Shown here: in pieces, positions 8,201-15,324 of the stretch
How positions within the stretch are numbered: position 1 is the stretch's first letter
How the letters are laid out: every line of letters begins with the position of its first letter
NCBI GenBank assembly: GCA_002358965.1
Contig: DEPW01000140.1
Coordinates: 1 to 15,396 of the forward strand
DNA length: 15,396 nt
Source: Bacteroidales bacterium UBA3382
GTDB taxonomy: Bacteria; Bacteroidota; Bacteroidia; Bacteroidales; UBA932
Direction: 5' to 3'
Notes under the pieces: model-generated
The model's database searches: none
What the model saw: the letters and a program-made list of their open reading frames with translations, nothing else
Told to the model about the DNA's origin: nothing
Position numbers and translations under genes: made by a program

Positions 8201-8674
8201 TATTATGTCAGTAACAGGTTGGTATGTATAAGGCACATATTTTTGCAACTGTGCCGCAACAAGCGTACCTTTGCCGGTCTTGTACAGTACTACCTGCATG
8301 GTAGGAGCTGTGGATTTCCGGTAACCCTCAAGCGAAGCGGCATCCTTTTCCTCGAGGCTCTTCTTAATCGCGAACTCTTCGGTCAGGTCGAAATACTCCA
8401 CCTTCTTGTGAAGCCTCGAACTTTCCGGAAGATAGTAATACTGCTTGGTGAATATCGATGAAAGCAACAGCAAAAGACCTATTATCGCCGCAATGCCTCC
8501 TATGAAGATCATGCACGAATGCATGAACCCGGACGCAAGCGAAGGCACTATTGCCGAACATACTATTATCGCGATGCCCGCCACAAGGAGCAGGAGCGAA
8601 ACTGTCACACTTCTGCGTTTTAACGCTATCTTTCCATCCAGCCTTTGCGCAAGGCCGGTCTCTATCATTTCCAT
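8189..8674 (-). CDS. Hypothetical two-TM membrane protein, paralogue of the adjacent upstream gene
   Basis: A 161-residue protein I do not recognise. A short basic N-terminus (RLDGKIALKRR) is followed by two hydrophobic segments at about 22-47 and 52-74, joined by a short loop, then a soluble domain of about 85 residues. The C-terminal part (MQVVLYKTGKGTLVAAQ, then YQPVTDIILF) aligns without gaps to the corresponding part of the next minus-strand protein (8740-9306). Both also share VPSL between the helices, so the two are diverged tandem duplicates. The helix pair followed by a mixed alpha/beta tail suggests an inner-membrane protein with a cytoplasmic or periplasmic sensing or binding domain; orientation cannot be settled. 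It was probably transcribed with the upstream paralogue, since only 65 AT-rich bases separate them. AAAGGA lies 10 bases before the ATG and could serve as a ribosome-binding site. Its stop lies inside the end of ispG (12-base convergent overlap). Confidence 0.78.
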   Translation of the reverse strand: MEMIETGLAQRLDGKIALKRRSVTVSLLLLVAGIAIIVCSAIVPSLASGFMHSCMIFIGGIAAIIGLLLLLSSIFTKQYYYLPESSRLHKKVEYFDLTEEFAIKKSLEEKDAASLEGYRKSTAPTMQVVLYKTGKGTLVAAQLQKYVPYTYQPVTDIILFV

Positions 8675-8739
8675 AATCGTGAATTCCTTTTAAATTAAAA
8701 ACAATAAAACAAATTGATTGCTCTACCGAGGACCTTGGA

Positions 8740-9306
8740 TCAATTGTCGCAGTCCTTGTAGAAAAAGTCCAGAAGTCTCTTGTCCTTCGGAACATTGTGT
8801 TCGCCATCCTTGAACATGAGTATATCCCCTTTCGGAATATAATGCCCGTCAAGCGATTGTGCTATCTGCGCACAGATGACATTGCTCTTGGGGGCCTTGT
8901 ACATGATGATGAGATATTGCTGAGAGTGTTTGCGCGGAATGGAAGCAATCGAGCCGAAATCTCCGCGGGAAAGCATATCGGCGATTTCGGAGATATTCCT
9001 TTCGTCTATATATATGACACATCTCTCCATCCATTCATGGGAAGGCTTGAAGTAAGGCTTACGGCTGTCGCCAATAAAATAATAGGCTACGAGCACTATC
9101 AGTACGACGACTCCGAAAGCGAGCATCGTGGTCGCAAAAGAGGCGAACCCCCCGTCCGAAAGCGAAGGGACCGCTACCGACAGGACATAAGGCAGGATAC
9201 ATATCAACGCCAATGCCAATGCCATCCTGTTCCGGGTATGCCTTACCGAAAAATCTTTAGAAAATTTGTCTAACGACTTGTCTATGTCTATAATGTTTGC
9301 CATCAT
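8740..9306 (-). CDS. Hypothetical two-TM membrane protein, paralogue of the adjacent downstream gene
   Basis: A 188-residue protein of unknown function. The N-terminus is charged (DIDKSLDKFSKDFSVRHTRNR), followed by two hydrophobic segments at about 28-49 and 55-77 and a soluble tail of about 110 residues. The tail segment YLIIMYKAPKSNVICAQ followed by YIPKGDILMF matches the paralogue at 8189-8674 in spacing and in the positions YK, K, AQ, Y-x-P and DI-x-x-F. It extends about 23 residues beyond the paralogue with a Lys/Asp/Phe-rich C-terminus. Two adjacent in-frame ATGs (9304 and 9301 on the minus strand) make the start ambiguous by one codon. No promoter matching the Bacteroidota consensus could be found in the 129 bases upstream, although that spacer contains short palindromes (9337-9348 and 9374-9381). 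No enzyme motif is visible. Confidence 0.77.
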   Translation of the reverse strand: MMANIIDIDKSLDKFSKDFSVRHTRNRMALALALICILPYVLSVAVPSLSDGGFASFATTMLAFGVVVLIVLVAYYFIGDSRKPYFKPSHEWMERCVIYIDERNISEIADMLSRGDFGSIASIPRKHSQQYLIIMYKAPKSNVICAQIAQSLDGHYIPKGDILMFKDGEHNVPKDKRLLDFFYKDCDN

Positions 9307-9435
9307 TTTAACTGCGTTTTTGAAAATTGACTATTGCCCGTACACGGGACCGGATCATCGCGCAGTGCGGCACGACCGGTCACAGGTAAAGTACGGTTTA
9401 ATGAAAACATGGGCAGGATATCGCCCTGATTGCAG

Positions 9436-9846
9436 CTAAATGTTGATGCGTTGCAGAACAGCAGCCACATAGTCCGAGGCATTGCATGAAATGATACCGC
9501 CCATAATGCTCAGGGCGATCCTTCCATTGACATGTCCGGTGTGACTGTAGGGCATGAAGCGGGACAATACTTTAAGGTCGTAGCCTTTTGCCGTACTTTG
9601 CTTTATGGGCTGCACATTGTATTGCCGGGCAGTGCAGAGCAAACTGCTGCCGCCTTGCAGGGCATCATTCAGAAATTCCCTCGAAGCAGGCAGGTTGCCG
9701 CTTATCGCATCATACAACATGCCTCCGTCCATAGTGCAAGCCTCCTTGCCGGAAACATTGCCGTCCTTATGCATGTATTCCGTCACGCCAGCCGCCAAAA
9801 GGACGGTCAGGGAGACGGAAAATATGATGAACCACAATTTCTTCAT
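9436..9846 (-). CDS. Hypothetical small exported or membrane-anchored protein
   Basis: A 136-residue protein I do not recognise. It starts MKKLWFII, and residues 4-21 form one strongly hydrophobic segment ending AAGVTEYM, fitting either an uncleaved membrane anchor or a signal peptide. No lipobox cysteine follows directly. The mature part holds three cysteines (C37, C71, C121) and short stretches such as EFLNDALQGG and LKVLSRFMPY; no known domain is apparent. I chose the ATG at 9846. The frame stays open for nine more codons to an ATG at 9873, but the MKK start gives a proper signal-like N-terminus and places the start about 40 bases after a consensus promoter. Longer plus-strand frames cross this region (one of 354 codons), but they are antisense to carB and lack any recognisable protein. 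The gene may be read on into the paralogue pair, 129 bases downstream. Confidence 0.68.
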   Translation of the reverse strand: MKKLWFIIFSVSLTVLLAAGVTEYMHKDGNVSGKEACTMDGGMLYDAISGNLPASREFLNDALQGGSSLLCTARQYNVQPIKQSTAKGYDLKVLSRFMPYSHTGHVNGRIALSIMGGIISCNASDYVAAVLQRINI

Positions 9847-9895
9847 AATGCCGATTATATCGTCCGGTCCCAATACGCCAGGCCGGAAAACGCCG

Positions 9896-9925
9896 CAAAT
9901 ATATATCGAAAATCGGATATGGCAA
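9896..9925 (-). promoter_or_regulatory. Bacteroidota-type sigma-70 promoter for the 136-residue protein gene
   Basis: On the minus strand there is a TTG (plus 9923-9925), exactly 19 bases, then TATATTTG (plus 9896-9903). This fits the Bacteroidota primary sigma-factor consensus (-33 TTG, -7 TAnnTTTG). It lies between the carB stop and the ATG at 9846, giving a predicted leader of about 40 bases. It suggests the downstream minus-strand genes are transcribed independently of carAB. Confidence 0.72.
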
Positions 9926-9964
9926 AATATATTTTACGGTTTCGCGGCAATGCGGGCGATACCG

Positions 9965-12900
9965 TCAATACTCGTCCCACGACTTGATTTCGATTTCATC
10001 CAAAGGCAGTTCGCAGAACGCCCTGATGAACGCGGTGGCAAGACGGGCGTTGGTAATGAGCGGTATGTTAAGGTCGGTCGCCGCACGCCTTATCAGATAT
10101 CCGTTGCTTATCTCGGCGCGGGAAAAATTCTTCGTGATATTGATTACCAGATCTATTTTCCTGTGCTGCAACATATCGAGGGCGCTGTCGAAACCTCTTT
10201 CGTCTTCGGACGGATTCTCGGCCTCGGACGGCCAGAGTACGCGGGTGCATTCCACTCCGTTTTCAGTGAGATACTTATGGGTGCCGGCCGTAGCGTATAT
10301 CGCATATCCGTGTTTGACAAGCAGTTCAGTAGCCCCGAGCATCTCAGCTTTCTGCTTGGCGTCGCCCGAAGAAATCAATATGTTTTTCCTCGGTATGTCG
10401 TAGCCTACGGAAAGTATGGATTTGATCAATGCCTCGTCGAAAGTGTCCCCTATGCAACCGACCTCGCCCGTGGATGCCATATCCACGCCGAGTACGGGAT
10501 CGGCCTGCTGAAGCCTCGAGAAAGAAAACTGGGAGGCTTTCACGCCCACATAGTCAAGGTCGAAAGCGCTTTTGTGCGGCGCACGGGGCCTCTCTCCCAT
10601 CATTACTTTTGTCGCGAGTTCTATAAGGTTGATTTTCAGAACCTTCGACACAAAAGGAAAACTCCTTGACGCACGAAGGTTGCATTCGATCACCTTTATC
10701 TGATTGTTTTTCGCAAGGAACTGGATGTTGAATGGGCCGGAAATGTGCAGCGCACCGGCTATTTTCTTGGCTATCTTCTTGATCCTGCGGACTGTTTCGA
10801 CATATAGCTTCTGCGGAGGGAACTGTATGGTGGCATCTCCTGAATGCACACCGGCGAACTCCACATGTTCCGAAATGGCGTAAGCAAGCACTTCCCCGTT
10901 GTCGGCCACGGCATCGAACTCTATTTCCTTCGCTCCCTGGATGAATTCGCTGATTACGACCGGATGCTTTTTGGACACCTGGGCGGCGAGCTTGAGGAAA
11001 TCTTCGAGGTCCGAACGGTTGTAGCACACATTCATCGCCGCCCCCGAAAGCACATACGATGGCCTTACGAGTACGGGAAAGCCGACTTCCTCCACGAATC
11101 TGTCCACATCCTCGAATGTGGTAAGCTCCTTCCATTTAGGCTGGTCTATCCCGAGTTCATCTACTATGGACGAAAACTTGTTCCTGTCTTCTGCGCGGTC
11201 TATGTCCGTGGCGGAAGTGCCCAGGACAGGCACCCCGCTCTTGTCGAGCTTGAGCGCCAGGTTGTTAGGTATCTGGCCTCCGACCGACACCACCACGCCG
11301 TGCGGATGTTCGAGCTCGTATATGTCCATGACCCTCTCGAAAGTCAGTTCGTCGAAATAGAGCCTGTCGCACACATCGTAATCGGTCGAAACGGTTTCGG
11401 GGTTGTAATTGATCATCACGCCCCTCCAGCCGAGAGTCCGTATCGTCTGCAAAGCATTGACGCTGCACCAGTCGAACTCTACCGAACTGCCTATCCTGTA
11501 GGCACCCGAGCCGAGGACTATGACGGAGCGGCCGTCGTTCGTATAATCCACATCGTTGAAACTTCCGTTATATGTCAGATACAGATAGTTCGTCTGGGCC
11601 GGAAACTCGGCCGCCAAGGTATCTATCTGTTTTACGCACGGCACAATGCCCAATGTCTTGCGATACCTGCGTACTATAGCCGAGGCGTCGTCCATGTCGA
11701 AACGGTCGTCGAAAAGCAGACGGCCTATCTGGAAATCCGAGAATCCCTGCTTCTTCGCCTCAAGCAGGAGTTCGCGCGAGCAGATATCCGACGAACTCGT
11801 TATATCCCTTGTGCCATCGCAGAACCGCCGTCCTTCTTCACGGAGCAGTTTCCCTGTCCTGACGATGTTGGCAAGCTTGTCGAGGAACCACTTGTCTATC
11901 TTTGTGAGTTCATGGATCCTGTCGACGCCATAGCCGGCATTCATGGCTTTGGATATGACGAAGATGCGGTTGTCCATAGGCTCTTTGAGGGCTTGCTCGA
12001 TATCCGGAACCGTAAATTCCTTGTTGGCCACAAAGCCGTGAGCCCCCTGCCCTATCATGCGGAGGCCTTTCTGGATTGCCTCTTCGAAACTGCGCCCTAT
12101 CGCCATCACTTCGCCGACACTCTTCATGCTGCTGCCTATCTTCCTTGAAACCCCGTGGAATTTCGAAAGGTCCCAACGCGGAATCTTGCAGACGATATAG
12201 TCGAGCGCCGGTTCGAAAAAGGCAGGAGTGGTCTTGGTTACGGAGTTTTTGAGTTCGAACAGTCCGTAACCCAGGCCGAGTTTGGCCGCGACGAAGGCGA
12301 GCGGATAACCGGTGGCTTTTGAAGCGAGTGCGGAAGAACGGCTGAGCCGCGCATTGACTTCGATGACCCTGTAATCCGTGGACGAAGGATCGAACGCATA
12401 TTGCACATTGCACTCTCCGACTATGCCTATATGCCGTACAATCTTGATAGCGAGCTCGCGCAGCATATGATACTCTTCATTGGTAAGCGTCTGCGACGGG
12501 GCTACCACGATACTTTCGCCGGTATGTATGCCGAGCGGATCGAAATTTTCCATGTTGCAGACCGTGATGCAATTGTCAAAACGGTCGCGGACCACCTCGT
12601 ATTCAATCTCTTTCCAACCCTTGAGGGACTTTTCGACGAGCACTTGCGGTGAAAACGAAAACGCCTTTTCGGCAAGGGCCACAAGCTCTTGCCTGTTGTC
12701 GCAGAAGCCGCTTCCGAGGCCTCCCAAAGCGTATGCGGCACGAAGTATTACCGGATAGCCGAGCTCCTCGGCCGCTGCCGCCGCGCTCTCTATGTCTTCA
12801 GTGGCGATGCTTTTGATCGTCTTTACACCTATCTGGTCGAGGCGTTCTACGAAAAGCTCCCTGTCTTCGGTGTCTATGATCGCCTGCACCGGAGTTCCGA

Positions 12901-13252
12901 GCACCTTCAGTCCGAACCTCTCGAGTATGCCTGCCTTGTAGAGTTTCACCCCGCAATTCAGTGCTGTCTGTCCGCCGAACGCCAGAAGTATGCCTTGCGG
13001 CCTTTCCCGGGCTATGACCTTTTCCACAAAGAACGGTGTTACCGGCAGGAAATAAATCTTGTCGGCTATCCCTTCGGAAGTCTGCACCGTAGCAATGTTC
13101 GGATTGATCAGCACAGTCTCTATGCCCTCTTCCTTGAGGGCTTTCAGGGCTTGCGAACCGGAATAATCGAATTCCCCTGCTTCTCCGATCTTCAATGCTC
13201 CGGAGCCGAGCACCAACACTTTCTTAATACTCTTGTCTATTCCGCTTTCCAT
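9965..13252 (-). CDS. carB: Carbamoyl phosphate synthetase large subunit (eukaryote-like type)
   Basis: A 1095-residue synthetase subunit that makes carbamoyl phosphate from bicarbonate, two ATP and ammonia supplied by CarA, for pyrimidine and arginine synthesis. Two homologous halves are visible. The first (about 10-400) opens with LGSGALKIGEAGEFDYSG and has INPNIATVQTS, GGQTALNCGV and the ATP-grasp end VIEVNARLSRSSALASK. An oligomerisation region follows (about 420-560). The second half (about 575-945) has LGSGAYRIGSSVEFDW, NYNPETVSTDYD, GGQIPNNLA and IECNLRASRSFPF. The C-terminal MGS-like allosteric domain (about 955-1085) has ATAGTHKYL, WPSEAENPS and INITKNFS, with YLIRRAATDLNIPLITN. Several of these words (SSVEFDW, WPS...NPS, GGQ-x-PNN) match eukaryotic CPS-I/CAD and differ from E. 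coli CarB. The length is normal. The start is 15 bases after the carA stop; two nearby upstream ATGs are out of frame. It is probably co-transcribed with carA. Confidence 0.97.
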   Translation of the reverse strand: MESGIDKSIKKVLVLGSGALKIGEAGEFDYSGSQALKALKEEGIETVLINPNIATVQTSEGIADKIYFLPVTPFFVEKVIARERPQGILLAFGGQTALNCGVKLYKAGILERFGLKVLGTPVQAIIDTEDRELFVERLDQIGVKTIKSIATEDIESAAAAAEELGYPVILRAAYALGGLGSGFCDNRQELVALAEKAFSFSPQVLVEKSLKGWKEIEYEVVRDRFDNCITVCNMENFDPLGIHTGESIVVAPSQTLTNEEYHMLRELAIKIVRHIGIVGECNVQYAFDPSSTDYRVIEVNARLSRSSALASKATGYPLAFVAAKLGLGYGLFELKNSVTKTTPAFFEPALDYIVCKIPRWDLSKFHGVSRKIGSSMKSVGEVMAIGRSFEEAIQKGLRMIGQGAHGFVANKEFTVPDIEQALKEPMDNRIFVISKAMNAGYGVDRIHELTKIDKWFLDKLANIVRTGKLLREEGRRFCDGTRDITSSSDICSRELLLEAKKQGFSDFQIGRLLFDDRFDMDDASAIVRRYRKTLGIVPCVKQIDTLAAEFPAQTNYLYLTYNGSFNDVDYTNDGRSVIVLGSGAYRIGSSVEFDWCSVNALQTIRTLGWRGVMINYNPETVSTDYDVCDRLYFDELTFERVMDIYELEHPHGVVVSVGGQIPNNLALKLDKSGVPVLGTSATDIDRAEDRNKFSSIVDELGIDQPKWKELTTFEDVDRFVEEVGFPVLVRPSYVLSGAAMNVCYNRSDLEDFLKLAAQVSKKHPVVISEFIQGAKEIEFDAVADNGEVLAYAISEHVEFAGVHSGDATIQFPPQKLYVETVRRIKKIAKKIAGALHISGPFNIQFLAKNNQIKVIECNLRASRSFPFVSKVLKINLIELATKVMMGERPRAPHKSAFDLDYVGVKASQFSFSRLQQADPVLGVDMASTGEVGCIGDTFDEALIKSILSVGYDIPRKNILISSGDAKQKAEMLGATELLVKHGYAIYATAGTHKYLTENGVECTRVLWPSEAENPSEDERGFDSALDMLQHRKIDLVINITKNFSRAEISNGYLIRRAATDLNIPLITNARLATAFIRAFCELPLDEIEIKSWDEY

Positions 13253-13267
13253 ATCATCATTCCGGTT

Positions 13268-14338
13268 TTAAAGCAAACTTATAAATTCGTCAAATAGAAA
13301 TTCCGTATCGGTCGGGCCGCTCGAGGCTTCGGGATGGAACTGGGCCGAAAAGAACGGCATGGTCTTGTGGCGGATGCCTTCGTTGGTGCCGTCATTCATG
13401 TTCACGAACAGAGGCTCCCAGTCTTTCCCGAGCGTGCTGTCGTCAACGGCGAAACCGTGGTTCTGCGAAGTGATGTAGCACCTGTCGGTCCCTGCCATCC
13501 TTACCGGCTGGTTGTGGCTGCGGTGGCCGTATTTAAGTTTGAATGTAGATGCGCCGGCAGCCTTCGAAAGCAACTGGTTGCCCATGCATATCCCGAAAAC
13601 AGGCTTGCCTTTTTCCATGGCTTTCCTGATATGTCCTACCGTGATATCGCAGAATTCGGGATTGCCCGGGCCGTTCGAAATGAACAGTCCGTCATAATCC
13701 AGGACATTGAAATCGTAGTCCCACGGCACCCTTATCAGTTCCACATCCCGCTTCACCAGGCAGCGGAGTATGTTATGCTTGACCCCGCAATCGACAAGGA
13801 CCACTTTCTTGCTTCCGTGACCGTACCTGATGACTTCCTTGCACGAAACGATGGCCACCTGGTTGTCTTTGTTCGGGTCGTACAGCGGAAACCGCGGCTT
13901 CTCTCCTTCGGGAAGGATGGTGCCGAGCATGGAGCCGTTGTCGCGGAGCATCTTCGTAAGCTCCCGCGTATCGATTCCGTAAATGCCCGGAATCCTCTCC
14001 TCCTTGAGCCATCTGTCGAGACTCTCGGCTGCGTTCCAATGGCTGTAATCGAAAGAGTAGTCCGAAATCACCAGCCCGCGCACATGTATGTGCTCGGATT
14101 CGAAATATTTCGAAATCCCGTTTTCGACAGTCTTTTCGGGAACGCCGTAATTTCCGACGAGAGGATAAGTGACACATAGTATCTGTCCGCTGTACGAAGG
14201 GTCGGTAAGGCTTTCGGGATAACCCACCATCGCTGTCGAAAATACGACTTCGCCGTCGGCAGGTGCGTCATATCCGAAAACATAACCTTTGAACTCAGCC
14301 CCGTTTTCAAGATAAAGGGTAGCCGCCTTTTTGTCCAT
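13268..14338 (-). CDS. carA: Carbamoyl phosphate synthetase small subunit, glutamine amidotransferase (eukaryote-like type)
   Basis: A 356-residue subunit that hydrolyses glutamine and channels ammonia to CarB. The N-terminal CPSase domain (about 5-135) has TLYLENGAEFKG, MVGYPESLTDPSYSGQI, TYPLVGNYG and IYGIDTRELTK. The class I glutamine amidotransferase domain (about 178-350) has the nucleophile C251 in VFGICMGNQLL, the region SNGPGNPE, GHRSHNQPV and SQNHGFAV, and the His/Glu pair H335 and E337 in QFHPEASSGP. All catalytic residues are present. GICMGNQ replaces the more usual GICLGHQ, and the N-terminal wording resembles animal CAD/CPS-I more than E. coli CarA. The length is a little under that of E. 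coli CarA (382). The ATG at 14338 is the only reasonable start. It is first in the carAB operon and preceded by a probable promoter at 14377-14407. Confidence 0.96.
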   Translation of the reverse strand: MDKKAATLYLENGAEFKGYVFGYDAPADGEVVFSTAMVGYPESLTDPSYSGQILCVTYPLVGNYGVPEKTVENGISKYFESEHIHVRGLVISDYSFDYSHWNAAESLDRWLKEERIPGIYGIDTRELTKMLRDNGSMLGTILPEGEKPRFPLYDPNKDNQVAIVSCKEVIRYGHGSKKVVLVDCGVKHNILRCLVKRDVELIRVPWDYDFNVLDYDGLFISNGPGNPEFCDITVGHIRKAMEKGKPVFGICMGNQLLSKAAGASTFKLKYGHRSHNQPVRMAGTDRCYITSQNHGFAVDDSTLGKDWEPLFVNMNDGTNEGIRHKTMPFFSAQFHPEASSGPTDTEFLFDEFISLL

Positions 14339-14376
14339 TTTAATGAAAATTTAATGTTCCTTTCACAATACAGCCG

Positions 14377-14407
14377 CGAAATTAGTCAATCTGTTTGTCT
14401 TATTCAA
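14377..14407 (-). promoter_or_regulatory. Probable Bacteroidota-type promoter for carAB
   Basis: On the minus strand TTTTTTTTG supplies a -33 TTG (plus 14405-14407). After 20 bases comes TAATTTCG (plus 14377-14384), seven of eight positions matching TAnnTTTG. The predicted leader to the carA ATG is about 30 bases. The match is good but not exact, and the T8 run makes a chance -33 likelier than at 9896-9925. Confidence 0.45.
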
Positions 14408-14537
14408 AAAAAAGTCGGGCATCCCCCCGCAGTTGCGCAAATGATTTTCGGGCAGCGACGGCAGAATTTTTTTCGCCTTTTTTTTCATAATGTAATATTT
14501 TTTTGTTAACTTGCTGGCGTTTTTAAACCGATCTGAT

Positions 14538-15296
14538 ATGGAAACCATCAAACAAACCTGGCCTATAAGTATTGCAATACTCTTGTTGTCAATACTATCC
14601 TGCCAACCGGAGCATGATGGGACGGAAATGCCGGCAATGCCTGTGATAGAGGATTTGTCATACGAACTGGATGAAACCGCCAGAGCCAGTGCCATCCGCT
14701 TCGAAGTATCGGTGCCTGAAGCCGAAACGGCATGGGTCGAAGTGACAGATCCGGCAAAAGCGACCGTATTCGAAAAGCGTCTGAAGACAGCCTCGGACGA
14801 AACCATAGATCTGGACGGACTTGAACCCGAGACCCTTTATGAGGTAACCGCCACCGCCGCGAACGGGGATGTGCCCGAAGAAGCCGAGCCGGCTTATTCC
14901 GCATCCATGACTATCGAAATCATGACCTTTCCTGTTCCCGAACCGGAATATCTCACATTGGGAGAAGTCACAAGCAGTTCATATTCTTTCCGCGTGTTTT
15001 CCAAATCCGAAACCGGATTCTGGTTCACCAGCGGCGAATACGATGCGCTGGAATACCTCGTTCCCGGCTGGAGTACGGACGACAAGGAAAGCATGATAGA
15101 GCTGCTGGAGTATCTGTGGCCTTTCGAAGGTTTCGGGGACATGACGATAGAGTGCGTGGACGGGGAGCAGCCCGAATGGGCGGAAATGCCGATTGAGGTA
15201 ATTCCCGACTCGCACTATTTCATAATGGCAGCCGACAAGGACTCGGACGGGAATGTGGTCGGCAAAGTGCATTTTTTAGATTTTAATACCTTATAA
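14538..15296 (+). CDS. Fibronectin type III-like lipoprotein of unknown function
   Basis: A 252-residue exported protein. The N-terminus METIKQ is followed by a hydrophobic stretch and a lipobox at I-L-S-C22 (next residues QPEHDG), so it is probably acylated at C22 and anchored in a membrane. Residues about 35-120 show the strand and loop pattern of a fibronectin type III domain (AWVEVTDPA, then LDGLEPETLYEVTATAANG, a good match to the F/G-strand region). The C-terminal half (about 125-252) is rich in Trp, Glu and Asp (FWFTSGEYDALEYLVPGW, LLEYLWPFEGFGD) and I do not recognise it. I chose the ATG at 14538. The frame also opens at a TTG at 14511, but starting there would bury the signal sequence. 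It opens a plus-strand group with the next gene, only 28 bases downstream. The 199-base spacer before it is AT-rich and shows no exact consensus promoter on the plus strand. Confidence 0.78.
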   Translation: METIKQTWPISIAILLLSILSCQPEHDGTEMPAMPVIEDLSYELDETARASAIRFEVSVPEAETAWVEVTDPAKATVFEKRLKTASDETIDLDGLEPETLYEVTATAANGDVPEEAEPAYSASMTIEIMTFPVPEPEYLTLGEVTSSSYSFRVFSKSETGFWFTSGEYDALEYLVPGWSTDDKESMIELLEYLWPFEGFGDMTIECVDGEQPEWAEMPIEVIPDSHYFIMAADKDSDGNVVGKVHFLDFNTL

Positions 15297-15324
15297 TATA
15301 ATTAACATCCTAAAAAAACTTTTT

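Noticed and set aside
9404..9428. A possible terminator after the 136-residue gene (GGGC/GCCC stem then GTTTTC on the minus strand).
   Set aside because: The stem is only four base pairs with an eight-base loop and the T run is short and offset; too weak to call.
9605..10669. A 354-codon plus-strand frame spanning the end of carB and the 136-residue gene.
   Set aside because: It is antisense to carB over most of its length, shows no known domain, and contradicts the minus-strand consensus promoter at 9896-9925.
10844..12148. A 434-codon plus-strand frame antisense to carB.
   Set aside because: It lies wholly within carB, whose every domain is recognisable on the minus strand; the plus-strand translation shows no family motif and is rich in His/Arg/Tyr as expected for a shadow.
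14493..14512. Possible plus-strand promoter for the fibronectin-III-like lipoprotein (TAATATTT or TAACTTGC).
   Set aside because: Neither matches TAnnTTTG well, and no TTG lies 19-21 bases upstream of either.
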